Shown here piece by piece: positions 8,801 through 17,600 of a stretch of DNA of 32,606 bases. Each line of letters opens with the position of its first letter. Position 1 is the first letter of the stretch. The position numbers were made by a program, and so were the translations under genes. The stretch covers positions 1 through 32,606 of the forward strand of contig JAHWKK010000032.1 in assembly GCA_019347945.1 (NCBI GenBank). The letters are read 5' to 3'. The notes beneath the pieces are model-generated. The model ran no database searches. It saw only the letters and a program-made list of their open reading frames with translations, and was not told where the DNA came from. The stretch is from Acidobacteriota bacterium. Lineage in GTDB: Bacteria > Acidobacteriota > Thermoanaerobaculia > Gp7-AA8 > JAHWKK01.

Positions 8801-10891
8801 CACGAAGCGCATCCTCACCAGTGGATGGGAGGAACGCTTCTCGTGCGACACCTGGTGGCTTTCGAACGGGCCGAGGATGCAGTCGAGGTGGCCCGCGGCC
8901 TGGTGCAGCGCTTCCCGTTCGTTCCGATGGTGTGGCTGCGGGCAGCCGATGCGTACGGAGCCGCAGGAAACGAGGATGAACAGCGCCGGACTCTCCAGAC
9001 GGTCATGGAGCTCGATCCGACCGCCTCCGAGGCGGTCGTGAATCTGACCAACGTCATGCTCAACCGGCAGGAGGTGAGTCAGGCGAAGCAGCTTCTCGAA
9101 GAGGCATCGGCTCGCAGCCCGCTCGATCCTCTGATTCCCTACAATCTCGCGCGAGTCGCCTGGATGACGGGTAACTGGGAAGAGGCCTTCCGGTACTTCA
9201 CCCGCACGCTCGTGCTCGCGCCGCACATGGAAGACTCCTGGGCCGGAGCACGCGCCTCGGCTGAGCGAATGGGAGAGCCGGGCCGGGTCGCGGAGGTCGC
9301 TGAGGAGATCGCCAGCCAGCGTCCCGGCGACCCGCGGATTCCGATCGCGAGGGCGGAGTCGGAGATCGACCCGGAAAAGAAAATTGCCATTCTCGAGGGC
9401 GCCATCCGCCAGGATCCGTTCTTCCACGACGGCTACCACGCACTGGCCGAAACGCTGGTCCAGCTCGGCCGGTTCGACGAAGCGATCGAGCTGCTCGAGT
9501 CTTTCGGAAGCGGTCAGACAGTTCTGCCGGTCGGGATTCGCGGCAGGATCGCATGGGTCCGTGGTCAAAGCGGCGAGACGGAGCAGGCGATCGCCGAGAT
9601 GGGCGACCTCCTCGCCGAGAATCCGGATTACCGATGGGGAGTCGAGAAGCTTGCCGAGATGTACGTGAGTGTCGGCGACGCGGTGAACTATCGGAAGCAG
9701 GCAGCCCGTCTCACCCGGCTCGAACCGGAGAATGTCGTCTCCTGGAACAGGCTCGCCGATGCCGAGCTCTTTTCCGAGAACCTGGTGGGAGCGGAAAAGG
9801 CCCTGGAGCGCGCACTCCGCTGCGATCCCTATGACGGATGGAGCGCGTCGGTGCTATTCGACCTCGGCATCGATCGGAAGCGCTGGACAGTTGCGGAGAA
9901 GGCGCTTCAGGCCATCGAGCGCCAGCGCCAGCCGGGTGAAGCGGAGTGGCGCCGCGTCCGGCTCGCGACCTCGATGGGAGATCTCGACATCGCGCTTCGC
10001 GTCATCGAGACGCTCGCCGCCTATCCGGGGGATACGGGGCGGGGACTTCCGACCGCAATCTCGATCGCAGGGGAGCACGGCCTCGCCGGACCGGTCCGGG
10101 AAATCCTGAATGCGCAGGTTCGATCCGGCGAGGCGAGCCCGACGACGGCGGCCGAATGGGCTCGGCTGGAAGTTCGTGACGGCAAATGGAAAGAGGTCGA
10201 AAAGTACGTTGCGACGCTGACACCGGGATCCGAGCTATTCGTGGAAGTGATGCAGGCCTTTCTGGAGACGCTCGTCGAGATTCCGGGGGGACTTTCCCGG
10301 CTCGCAAAGATCCGGAAAAAGTACGACTCGTCGATCCGGTCTCATCCGAAGCTGTGGGGCACCATGCTGTGGAGCTTCTCGACGCTCGGGGAGTACCGGA
10401 AGACGCTCGAATTCGCCGGGGAGTGGGAACGTCGCGAGGGGCTCGAGCCCTGGATGCTTCTTAATGTCTCGCTCGCTCATCGCCATCTCGGCGACGACGA
10501 CAGAGGAGCAGCGGCGACTGGCTTTGCGATGGAGCTTGCTCCCGATCACTCGCGCTCGTGGCATGCCACATGGGCTGCCTGGGACGCTGCGAAAGATTTC
10601 GCCGCGGAGGCCGGCGCTCTGCTCGGTGACGCTGATCCCGCGGAGCTGGATGCGGCCCACATCGCGATCAGGAGCCTGACGATTGCAGTCCTCGAGGCCG
10701 GGGGTCGCGACGAAGGCTGGCGCGAGAGAGTCGACGCACATCTCGACATCGCCATGAAGTCCTACCGCACTATCCTTCCGAGGAACGATCTCGTGCGGCG
10801 TCTGTTTTTCGCGGCGTTGCGGCTCATCAGAAGGAGCGAGGGCACCGGCTGGCTCGTCTGGAAGCGGCGCTTCAGCCTGATCCTCCGCTGA
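5891..10891 (+). CDS. Giant TPR protein with embedded C39-like cysteine protease domain
   Basis: Protein of 1666 residues without signal peptide or membrane segments. Residues 1 to about 300 and about 470 to 1640 are helical repeats of TPR type (for example ALEREPxxxE-like and EEALAAFEDAI segments), with dozens of units. Between them, about 312-455, is a papain-fold domain resembling bacterial peptidase C39. Gln321, Cys326 (HHVTCAPTT), His403 (GGGHEQAVVGYD) and Asp421 (VRDPG) occupy the oxyanion and catalytic positions, so it looks active. The usual Cys-Gly after the nucleophile is Cys-Ala. C39 domains in ABC exporters cut double-glycine leaders, but no exporter or precursor gene is nearby, so the substrate is unknown. 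The start is GTG at 5891 or ATG at 5897. No ribosome binding site is visible, and TTATCG just upstream suggests a leaderless transcript. Confidence 0.85.
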   Translation: MTMTTTPDSSRPSPTPSLSDLEEIQKLYDAGQFLKAWKRARSSGDPARWEQPEARVLAGRLMNQVGAVGAGSRHLYGTWRRHPGDAGARYYGVFSYRSYRGPLLARLLMMEVAPDEFPTPKDESDWLGLEAGVLGDLRDFDRAEKSLERAREISPDSSWLMVERTALFEKEDRLEEALSASETALELRPWFHPAVLAHAHVLTLVDRQIDAVMFLESALEHIESGQVCAFLASLYAERRMFDEALNAWALFERYSPIMDEQLRKRHAASLSHLHYLAGNYGESKRWAEAADDPMLDRIAERLGAEAGDRRRKEIAVPFIRQHHVTCAPTTVAMIGRHWSRENDHLAVAEEITYNGTPTHLERDWADRNGWVTREFTLDWEGAVELIDRELPFTLSTYFPGGGHEQAVVGYDAWRRTLLVRDPGAPSLAEYDMEKLLETQRSTGPRCMVMVPAESAGELEAIELRESWERDRLFEMQKALDEHDRVRAERELKELLARSPDGLPAFEGKRMMAAYDRNLVGLGRIYDKQVEKMPDDRLILHMSLPIVAELHGRGAEKAILEKLVAEEDPAAESFLALSQILSSEAGQEQRAERLLERHLRLIPGDSRSISLLASRRWQAGERRLGAELYRLAWTVADMDEGMAGQFFMASVLTGEREAALKILTERFERDGRKAGWPAMTLHNALLESHRTEDAFRVLEKAIEMRPEDGDLLLFAADAEARHGRWSRADELVERAVGRAHDRHVRSVRASIARYRGRLRDSLIEWSKVLDREPLAPEVWQSVAQLTMQVEGPEAAAGMLRSMIERFPYHLPLRRALIEYLREGERAEREAEIRALLEIEPADTWARRELAIVYAEAGREQDALGELQAAERIEGRDPSTSSLRGRILEQLGKPEEALAAFEDAIADGISEPYAVYSVLTMGDSDEKRRERATTILERMMQSEASPDAIVSWYEGSRELFLWDEMSQFLRKLHEAHPHQWMGGTLLVRHLVAFERAEDAVEVARGLVQRFPFVPMVWLRAADAYGAAGNEDEQRRTLQTVMELDPTASEAVVNLTNVMLNRQEVSQAKQLLEEASARSPLDPLIPYNLARVAWMTGNWEEAFRYFTRTLVLAPHMEDSWAGARASAERMGEPGRVAEVAEEIASQRPGDPRIPIARAESEIDPEKKIAILEGAIRQDPFFHDGYHALAETLVQLGRFDEAIELLESFGSGQTVLPVGIRGRIAWVRGQSGETEQAIAEMGDLLAENPDYRWGVEKLAEMYVSVGDAVNYRKQAARLTRLEPENVVSWNRLADAELFSENLVGAEKALERALRCDPYDGWSASVLFDLGIDRKRWTVAEKALQAIERQRQPGEAEWRRVRLATSMGDLDIALRVIETLAAYPGDTGRGLPTAISIAGEHGLAGPVREILNAQVRSGEASPTTAAEWARLEVRDGKWKEVEKYVATLTPGSELFVEVMQAFLETLVEIPGGLSRLAKIRKKYDSSIRSHPKLWGTMLWSFSTLGEYRKTLEFAGEWERREGLEPWMLLNVSLAHRHLGDDDRGAAATGFAMELAPDHSRSWHATWAAWDAAKDFAAEAGALLGDADPAELDAAHIAIRSLTIAVLEAGGRDEGWRERVDAHLDIAMKSYRTILPRNDLVRRLFFAALRLIRRSEGTGWLVWKRRFSLILR

Positions 10892-10960
10892 CTCAGGCGG
10901 GCATCGAACCGGCACGCCGACCAATGTCTGAAGATCTGCAATCCACCTCGAGGAGTAGAA

Positions 10961-13096
10961 ATGCCGAAGACTTTCCTTTTGAACCTGATCATGGCAGCGA
11001 CACCCCTGATGGCTCAGACCACTGAGGATCCTTATATATGGCTGGAGGATATCGATGGCGAGCGTGCGATGGCCTGGGTGCGCGAGCAGAATGCCAGGAC
11101 CGCGAAAGAGCTCGAATCGGAGGAAATCTATCCCCAGCTGTACCGCGATGCGCTTGCCGCTCTCAATTCCGAGAGCCGGATCCCCTCGGTGTCGATCCGC
11201 GGCGATTACGTCTACAACCTCTGGAAGGATGAAGCGCATCCTCGAGGGATCTATCGGCGCGCGACGCTCGCCAGTTTTCGCTCCGGAGACCCCGAATGGC
11301 AGACGATCTTCGACATCGATGCGATGTCGAAGGCCGATGGCGAGCAATGGGTATTCAGAGGGCTGAACTGTCTCGAACCGGAGTACCGAAAGTGCCTGCT
11401 GTCGCTTTCGCCCGGGGGAACCGACGCCGTCATGGTGCGTGAGTACGACCTCGAGGAGCTGGAGTTCGTCGAGGACGGGTTCAATCTTCCGGTCGCCAAA
11501 CACCGGATTTCATGGCGTGACGAAGACGCCGTCTACATCGGCACCGACTTCGGCACCGGCACGATGACGACCTCCGGTTATCCGCGCATCGCGAAGCTCT
11601 GGAAACGGGGGACTCCGTTGGCTCAGGCGGAGATGATCCGCGAAGGAGACATCGACTCGGTTGCGGTCGCCGCCTACAGGTTGCACGGCGACGAGGTCGC
11701 CGTCGATCTCGTCAACGAGAGTCCGACGTTCTGGACGAACGACTACATCTATCTCGGGGGGGACGAGCCTCGGCCCCTCGCCCTTCCCGACAGCGCCGAG
11801 ATCGAAGGGGCGTACAAGGGCGAACTGGTCATCTCGCTGAAGGAGGACTGGAATCGCGGAGGATCCAGGCTGGAGCAGGGATGGGTGCTGATCGGAAGTC
11901 CCGAGGTATTTATGGGTGATGGCGAGATCGAAGTTCTCGTCAGACCCGACGCGAGCGAGGTCGTGGAGTCGGTGAGAACGACGAAGGAGGGCATTCTCGT
12001 CACGATGCTCGACAACGTACGAGGACGCCTCTACCGCTACGAGCGGGGCGAGGATGGCTGGACCCGGAGGGAGATCTCGTTTCCGGACAACGGAGCGATC
12101 AACGTCGGCTCGGTCGACGACGCAACGGGCAACTTCTTCGTTCAGTACGAGTCGTTCACCACGCCGCCGACTCTCTATTTCGTTTCCGGTCCCTCCTGGA
12201 AACCGGTGAAGGTCGTGGCGCAGGAGCCGACATTCGGCGGCTCGCGCTACGAGGTGAGCCAGAACTGGGCGACGTCGAAAGACGGAACGAAGGTTCCCTA
12301 CTTCGTCGTGATGAGGAAAGGGACGAAGCTCGACGGAACGAATCCCACCCACATCTTCTCGTACGGCGGATTCCGTAACGCGCTGACGCCGTCGTACTCC
12401 GGGTCGTACGAGGCGCACTTCGGGGCGTACGGGAAGGGCTGGCTCGATCGAGGCGGGGTGTTCGTTCTTGCGAACATTCGCGGCGGGGGAGAGTTCGGAC
12501 CCGCGTGGCATGCGGCCGCTCTTCGTGAGAACCGGCCTCGTTCATTCGAAGACTTCGAGGCGATTGCCGAGGATCTGATCGAGCGGAAAATCACATCGCC
12601 GGAGCATCTCGGGATCGAGGGGCGAAGCAATGGAGGGTTGCTCGTCACCGCCACCATGACGCGCAGACCCGATCTTTACGGCGCCACGATCGTCGGATCA
12701 CCGCTGGTCGACATGAAGCGCTATCACGAGCTTCTGGCCGGGGCGAGCTGGATGGCCGAGTACGGCGATCCCGATGTTCCTGCGGATTGGGAGTACATGC
12801 GGATGTGGTCGCCGTACCAGAATTTCCGCGATGGCGTCGACTATCCGCCGACATTCGTTTACGCGTCGACGCGCGACGACCGGGTTCACCCGGGACACGC
12901 GAGAAAGACGGTCGCGAAGCTTCTCGAGCTCGGCGAAGAGGTCTATTACTGGGAGAACATCGAGGGAGGCCACGGCGCGAGCAGCACCAACGAACAGACT
13001 GCGCACCGGATCGCGCTGTCGTACACGCATCTCTGGCGCGAGCTCGGAGGCTCGGGGGAAGAGCCAGCGGCGCGCCGGATCGACCGTAAAGAGTAG
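10961..13096 (+). CDS. Secreted prolyl oligopeptidase (family S9A)
   Basis: Protein of 711 residues. A short hydrophobic N-terminus ending in MAQ suggests export (signal peptide of about 19 residues). Then come the family start DPYIWLEDIDGERAMAWV, a beta-propeller region (about 70-400) and an alpha/beta-hydrolase domain. Ser556 in GRSNGG, Asp639 or Asp640 in RDDRVHPGH and His671 in EGGHG form the catalytic triad, close to the positions in pig prolyl oligopeptidase (554, 641, 680). The oxyanion segment NIRGGGEFGPAWH is also present. It should cleave short peptides after proline or a related residue, probably in the periplasm. A ribosome binding site AGGAG sits 5 bases before the ATG. It follows the giant TPR gene by 69 bases and may be co-transcribed. 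Confidence 0.93.
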   Translation: MPKTFLLNLIMAATPLMAQTTEDPYIWLEDIDGERAMAWVREQNARTAKELESEEIYPQLYRDALAALNSESRIPSVSIRGDYVYNLWKDEAHPRGIYRRATLASFRSGDPEWQTIFDIDAMSKADGEQWVFRGLNCLEPEYRKCLLSLSPGGTDAVMVREYDLEELEFVEDGFNLPVAKHRISWRDEDAVYIGTDFGTGTMTTSGYPRIAKLWKRGTPLAQAEMIREGDIDSVAVAAYRLHGDEVAVDLVNESPTFWTNDYIYLGGDEPRPLALPDSAEIEGAYKGELVISLKEDWNRGGSRLEQGWVLIGSPEVFMGDGEIEVLVRPDASEVVESVRTTKEGILVTMLDNVRGRLYRYERGEDGWTRREISFPDNGAINVGSVDDATGNFFVQYESFTTPPTLYFVSGPSWKPVKVVAQEPTFGGSRYEVSQNWATSKDGTKVPYFVVMRKGTKLDGTNPTHIFSYGGFRNALTPSYSGSYEAHFGAYGKGWLDRGGVFVLANIRGGGEFGPAWHAAALRENRPRSFEDFEAIAEDLIERKITSPEHLGIEGRSNGGLLVTATMTRRPDLYGATIVGSPLVDMKRYHELLAGASWMAEYGDPDVPADWEYMRMWSPYQNFRDGVDYPPTFVYASTRDDRVHPGHARKTVAKLLELGEEVYYWENIEGGHGASSTNEQTAHRIALSYTHLWRELGGSGEEPAARRIDRKE

Positions 13097-13145
13097 CCGG
13101 TTGCCGGTTGCCGGTTGCCGGTTGCCGGTTGCCGGTTACCGATTG
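13097..13145. repeat. 7-bp tandem repeat CCGGTTG (7 units)
   Basis: Five perfect and two near-perfect copies of CCGGTTG begin at the first base after the stop codon of the prolyl oligopeptidase gene. The period of 7 is shared with other intergenic arrays in the window, although the unit differs. Confidence 0.9.
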
Positions 13146-13153
13146 CCAGGCTG

Positions 13154-13209
13154 CATCCTCACATCCTCACATCCTCACATCCTCACATCCTCACATCCTC
13201 ACATCCTCA
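13154..13209. repeat. 8-bp tandem repeat CATCCTCA (7 units)
   Basis: Seven perfect tandem copies of CATCCTCA, followed by decayed copies up to 13227, end 3 bases before the start codon of the deoxyhypusine-synthase-like gene. The array occupies the place where a promoter and ribosome binding site would be expected. A similar octad motif (CTCACATC) reappears at 14473-14520. Confidence 0.9.
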
Positions 13210-13229
13210 CATCCTTATATCCTTACCTA

Positions 13230-14198
13230 ATGACCAGACCGATCACCGACTTCATCGATCATCACTACCGCCACTTCAATGCGGCCGCGCTCAAGGCGGC
13301 GTCGAAGGGCTACAACGACCATCTCGACCGGGGAGGAAAGATGATGGTCACACTGGCGGGTGCGATGAGCACCGCAGAGATCGGTCTGAGCCTCGCGGAG
13401 ATGATCCGTCGTGAGAAGGTTCATTTCATTACGTGCACGGGGGCGAACCTCGAGGAAGACGTCTTCAATCTGGTGGCGCACGATCACTACGAGCACGTTC
13501 CGAATTATCGCGAGCTGACTCCCGCGGACGAAGCACGACTGCTGGAGCGGCACCTCAACCGCGTCACCGATACCTGCATCCCGGAGCACGAGGCGATGCG
13601 GCGAATCGAAAAGGCGGTTCTCGACCGGTGGATGGACGCCGATGCGAAGGGGGAGCAGTACTTTCCTCACGAGTTCATGTATCAGATCCTCCTCGATGGA
13701 AAGCTCGAGACGCAGATCGATCCGAAAAACTCCTGGCTGGTCGCCGCCGCCGAGAAGAATCTCCCGATGTTCGTTCCCGGCTGGGAGGACTCGACGCTCG
13801 GCAACATGTACGCGGGCCACTGCATCGACGGGGACGTGAAGAACGTCCATACCGTCCGAACCGGGATCGAGTACATGATCGAGCTGGCCGAGATCTATAC
13901 CGAAACCTCGAAAAAGTCATCGATCGGGTTCTTCCAGATCGGCGGAGGGATCGCGGGAGACTTTCCGATCTGTGTCGTTCCGATGCTTCACCAGGACCTG
14001 CGCCGCGACGATGTTCCGCTGTGGGGATATTTCTGTCAGATCAGCGACTCCACGACCAGCTACGGCTCCTACTCCGGCGCGGTTCCGAACGAGAAGATCA
14101 CCTGGGGAAAGCTCGGGGTCGACACCCCGAAGTTCATCATCGAGTCCGACGCTTCGATCGTCGTGCCGCTGATGTTCGCCTACATTCTCGGAATGTAG
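13230..14198 (+). CDS. Deoxyhypusine synthase-like protein
   Basis: Protein of 322 residues in the deoxyhypusine synthase superfamily. It has the NAD-binding style segments HFITCTGANLEEDVFN and GFFQIGGGIAGDFPIC, and the active-site region EKITWGKLGVD, in which Lys294 matches the catalytic lysine of the eukaryotic enzyme. Eukaryotic and archaeal enzymes transfer the aminobutyl group of spermidine to eIF5A. Bacteria lack eIF5A, so bacterial members may act on another acceptor, such as a polyamine as in homospermidine synthase. Which applies here is not decidable. The ATG at 13230 begins the conserved protein. The longer frame upstream runs through repeats and overlaps the peptidase gene. No ribosome binding site is visible. 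Confidence 0.88.
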   Translation: MTRPITDFIDHHYRHFNAAALKAASKGYNDHLDRGGKMMVTLAGAMSTAEIGLSLAEMIRREKVHFITCTGANLEEDVFNLVAHDHYEHVPNYRELTPADEARLLERHLNRVTDTCIPEHEAMRRIEKAVLDRWMDADAKGEQYFPHEFMYQILLDGKLETQIDPKNSWLVAAAEKNLPMFVPGWEDSTLGNMYAGHCIDGDVKNVHTVRTGIEYMIELAEIYTETSKKSSIGFFQIGGGIAGDFPICVVPMLHQDLRRDDVPLWGYFCQISDSTTSYGSYSGAVPNEKITWGKLGVDTPKFIIESDASIVVPLMFAYILGM

Positions 14199-14203
14199 AA
14201 AGA

Positions 14204-14280
14204 CAGGGATCAGGATTCAGGAGCCAGGATTCAGAAGACAGGAGCCAGGAGCCAGGAGCCAGGATTCAGGATTCAGCGAG
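14204..14280 (+). repeat. Heptad array CAGGNNN (11 units) after the DHS-like gene
   Basis: Eleven tandem 7-mers beginning with CAG, mostly CAGGATT and CAGGAGC, start 5 bases after the stop codon of the deoxyhypusine-synthase-like gene. Read in the sense of that gene the unit is CAGGANN, the same orientation as the arrays after three other genes. The array forms the left side of a larger symmetric gap (14199-14651). Confidence 0.9.
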
Positions 14281-14320
14281 AAGCGGGGTAGATTCCGAGT
14301 CGCTGTGCTCGATCTCTCAC

Positions 14321-14456
14321 CTTGTCATCCTGAGCCGCCGAAGGACGGCGAAGGATCTGGGGGTTGGTCGTGAATTACCGTGGTGTCTTTCCCCATCATT
14401 CAGACAAGAGCCCCCGCCCAGATCCTTCGCCGTCCTTGGCGGCTCAGGATGACAAG
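14321..14456. repeat. REP-like inverted pair (41-bp arms)
   Basis: Arm 1 (14321-14361) and arm 2 (14417-14456) are inverted copies of one sequence, beginning GTCATCCTGAGCC and ending GAAGGATCTGGG, with one single-base indel. They are separated by 55 bases. Each arm also has its own small inverted symmetry (CCGCCGAAGGACGGCG). The layout resembles a REP doublet. The central 37 bases of arm 1 recur without change at 18049-18085. Confidence 0.9.
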
Positions 14457-14531
14457 GGGGTGGGGCTTTCCACCTCACATCCTCATATCCTCTCCTCAAG
14501 TCTCACATCCCTGAACCCCGCTTCTCCTCTC

Positions 14532-14608
14532 TCCTGAATCCTGTCTCCTGAATCCTGAATCCTGTCTCCTGAATCCTGAATCCTGAATCCTGTCTCCTGA
14601 ATCCTGTC
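14532..14608 (-). repeat. Heptad array TCCTGNN (11 units) before the amidohydrolase gene
   Basis: Eleven exact-period 7-mers, TCCTGAA or TCCTGTC, run up to 13 bases before the promoter-like TAGACT of the next gene. On the minus strand the unit reads NNCAGGA, so this array is inverted relative to the one at 14204-14280. Together they enclose the REP-like pair. Confidence 0.9.
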
Positions 14609-14617
14609 TCCCGGCCC

Positions 14618-14626
14618 TGTTAGACT
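14618..14626 (+). promoter_or_regulatory. Extended -10 promoter element
   Basis: TGTTAGACT matches an extended -10 (TGnTATAAT) at four of six hexamer positions plus the TG, 25 bases before the amidohydrolase start. It lies between the end of the heptad array and the palindrome at 14631. Confidence 0.45.
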
Positions 14627-14630
14627 GGCG

Positions 14631-14644
14631 CCCGAAATTTCGGG
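14631..14644. promoter_or_regulatory. Perfect 14-bp palindrome overlapping the ribosome binding site
   Basis: CCCGAAATTTCGGG is a perfect palindrome directly downstream of the predicted -10 element. Its last bases run into the GGGAGG ribosome binding site (14642-14647) of the amidohydrolase gene. It could be an operator for a dimeric repressor, or at RNA level a small stem competing for the ribosome binding site. No regulator gene is adjacent. Confidence 0.5.
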
Positions 14645-14651
14645 AGGAATC

Positions 14652-17600
14652 ATGAAACGATCGTTGCTCGCCCTCACGCTCGCTCTCGCCGCCCTCTTCG
14701 CGTACGCTCAGGATCCGCCCGATCAGGGACACGAAGGCGATCCGGCGCCCCTGCCGGAGGAGGTTGCCGAAAAGCAGGAGGGGGAAGAGCCGAAGAAGTG
14801 GGACGCATCGAATCCTCCCGGGCCGCACCACACCGCGACGATCGATGTCACGGAGGGGACCTGGCTGAGCCTCGATGTCAGCCCCGATGGTCGCGAGATC
14901 GTTTTCGACCTCCTCGGTGACCTCTACACGATTCCGATCGGTGGAGGGGAAGCCGCAAATCTCACGTCGGGGGTCGAGTGGGACATGCAGCCGCGATACA
15001 GCCCCGACGGACGATGGATCGCGTTCACGAGCGACCGCTCTGGTGGCGACAATATCTGGATCATGAAACGCGACGGATCCGATCCGCAGCAGGTCAGCAG
15101 CGAGACCTTCCGCCTGCTCAACAGCCCCGCGTGGTCTCCCGACGGAGAGTTCATCGCCGCTCGCAAGCACTTCACCTCCCGCCGCTCTCTCGGGGCCGGA
15201 GAGATCTGGCTGTACCACCGCTCGGGAAGCGACGGGCTGCAGATGACCGAAAAGCCGAACGAGCAGAAGGACCTAGGAGAACCGGCATTCAGCCCTGACG
15301 GACGGTACGTCTACTACAGTCAGGACACGACACCGGGCCCGGTCTTCGAGTACAACAAGAATCCCCACGAAGGGATCTACTCGATCAAACGGCTCGACCG
15401 GCAGACGGGTGAGACCATCACGATCCTGTCGGGCGCGGGCGGAGCCGTCCGTCCCACACCGTCGCCCGACGGCCGGTCGCTCGCATTCATCCGTCGGCTC
15501 GGAATGATGACGACCCTTCAGGTGCTCGATCTCGAGTCGGGACAGCCATCCATCCTTTACGACGGTCTCGATCGGGACATGCAGGAAACCTGGGCGATTC
15601 ATGGCCTCTATCCGACAATGGCGTGGACTCCCGACAATCGATCGATCGTCTTCTGGTCGGATGGAAAGATCAACCGGATCGATGCCGCATCGAAGGAGGT
15701 CGCCGACATACCGTTCCATGTCCGGGACGAGCGGATGATGACCGGAGTCGTTCGCTTTCCGATCGAGGTCGCCCCGGAGCAGTTCCCCGTCCGGATGCTC
15801 CGGTGGGTGACTGTATCGCCCGACGAGAAGCGAGTGGTCTATGGGGCGCTCGGACGTCTCTGGATTCGCGATCTTCCGAACGGAACTCCGAGGCTTCTCA
15901 CGCGCGACTTCGGCACCTTCGAGGCCTATCCTTCTTTTTCGCGCGACAGCCGGTCGGTGGTCTACGTCTCGTGGGACGACCAGGACCTCGGGGCCATTCG
16001 CGTCGTCCCTGCCAGCGGAGGGGCGAGCCGCGCCGTGACATCTGCTCCCGGTCACTATCTCGAGCCGGTCTTCAGTCCCGACGCATCGACGATCGTCTTC
16101 CGCCGCGGATCGGGCGGACACCTCGTCTCGCCGGCCTACTCCTGGGACACCGGCCTCTACCGAGTCTCCGTCCGTGGCGGAGAACCCGTTCAGATCACCG
16201 ACCATGGGTACGCCCCTCAATTCGGATTCTCCGGCGACACTCTCTACTTCATGGCTTCGGAAGGGGAGGGGAAGCGGGGACTGCGGAGGATCGATCTCGA
16301 CGGAAGTGACGAGAGGACTCTCTACATCAGTGAAGAGGCCACCGAGATGGCCATCTCCCCCGACGGACGATGGCTGGCGTTCACCGAGCAGTTCAACGCG
16401 TGGATCACGCCGTTCGTCTTCACCGGAAAGACGGTCTCGATCGGTCCTCGGAGCGAGACCGTTCCGATGACGAAAGTGTCGAGAGACGCTGGTGAGTATC
16501 TGCACTGGTCCGGCGATTCGCGGACGCTCTACTGGGCGCTCGGCCCGGAGCTTTTCTCGAGAGGGCTGCGGGAATCGTTCGCGTTTTTCGACGGCGCCCC
16601 GGAAGAGCTCCCACCGCTGGCTGAGAGCGGCACTCCGATCGGTTTCATGTTTCCCTACGACGAGCCGGCCGGCATGGTCGCTCTGCGCGGCGCGAAGATC
16701 ATCACGATGAACGGTGACGAAGTCATCGCCGACGGAACCGTGCTGGTCGAAGGCAACCGGATTCGAGCGATCGGCCCGACCGCGTCGGTGACGGTTCCTT
16801 CGAGCGCGCGGGTCGTCGATGTCTCCGGCAAGACGATCATGCCGGGGATGATCGATGTTCACTGGCACGGCTCGATGGGGAGCGACGAGATCATTCCGGA
16901 GCAGAACTGGTATCTCTTTTCGTCCCTCGCCTACGGTGTCACATCGATTCATGACCCGTCGAACGACACGAGCGAGATCTTCGCGGCGAGCGAGCTGCAG
17001 AAGGCAGGAGCGCTCCGCGGTCCTCGTATCTTCTCGACCGGGACGATTCTTTATGGAGCTAAAGCGCCGTTCAGGGCGATCATCGAATCGCTCGACGATG
17101 CGCGGTCGCACCTCCGCCGGCTCAAGGCGGTCGGGGCATTCAGCGTGAAGAGTTACAACCAGCCGCGACGCGATCAACGACAGCAGGTGATCGAAGCTGC
17201 CCGCGAGCTCGAGATGATGGTCGTCCCCGAAGGTGGCTCCCTCTTCCAGCACAACATGACAATGATCGTCGATGGACATACGGGTATCGAGCACTCGATT
17301 CCCGTGGCGAACATTTACGATGACGTGCGTCAGTTGTGGCGCCAGTCGGAAACTGCATACACGCCGACGCTGGTCGTCGGCTTCGGAGGACTGTTCGGCG
17401 AAGAGTACTGGTACTCGAGAACCAACGTTTACGAGGACGAACGTTTGCTCCGCTATACGCCGCGTGAGTACGTCGAAGCGAGAGCACGCCGCACGATCCA
17501 GGCGGCAGACGAGGACTTCAATCACTTCAACAATGCGCGGATCGCGGCGGAGCTCGTCGACGAAGGGGTGGAAGTGCAGCTCGGCGCGCATGGGCAGAGA

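Noticed and set aside
10235-11503. Minus-strand open frame of 422 codons across two genes
   Set aside because: It is antisense to the TPR and prolyl oligopeptidase genes and shows no domain.
13097-13229. CRISPR array
   Set aside because: The units are 7 and 8 bases in direct tandem without spacers, and no cas genes are present.
14321-14456. Insertion sequence
   Set aside because: There are inverted arms but no transposase frame and no clear target duplication; the size fits a REP doublet or MITE-like element.
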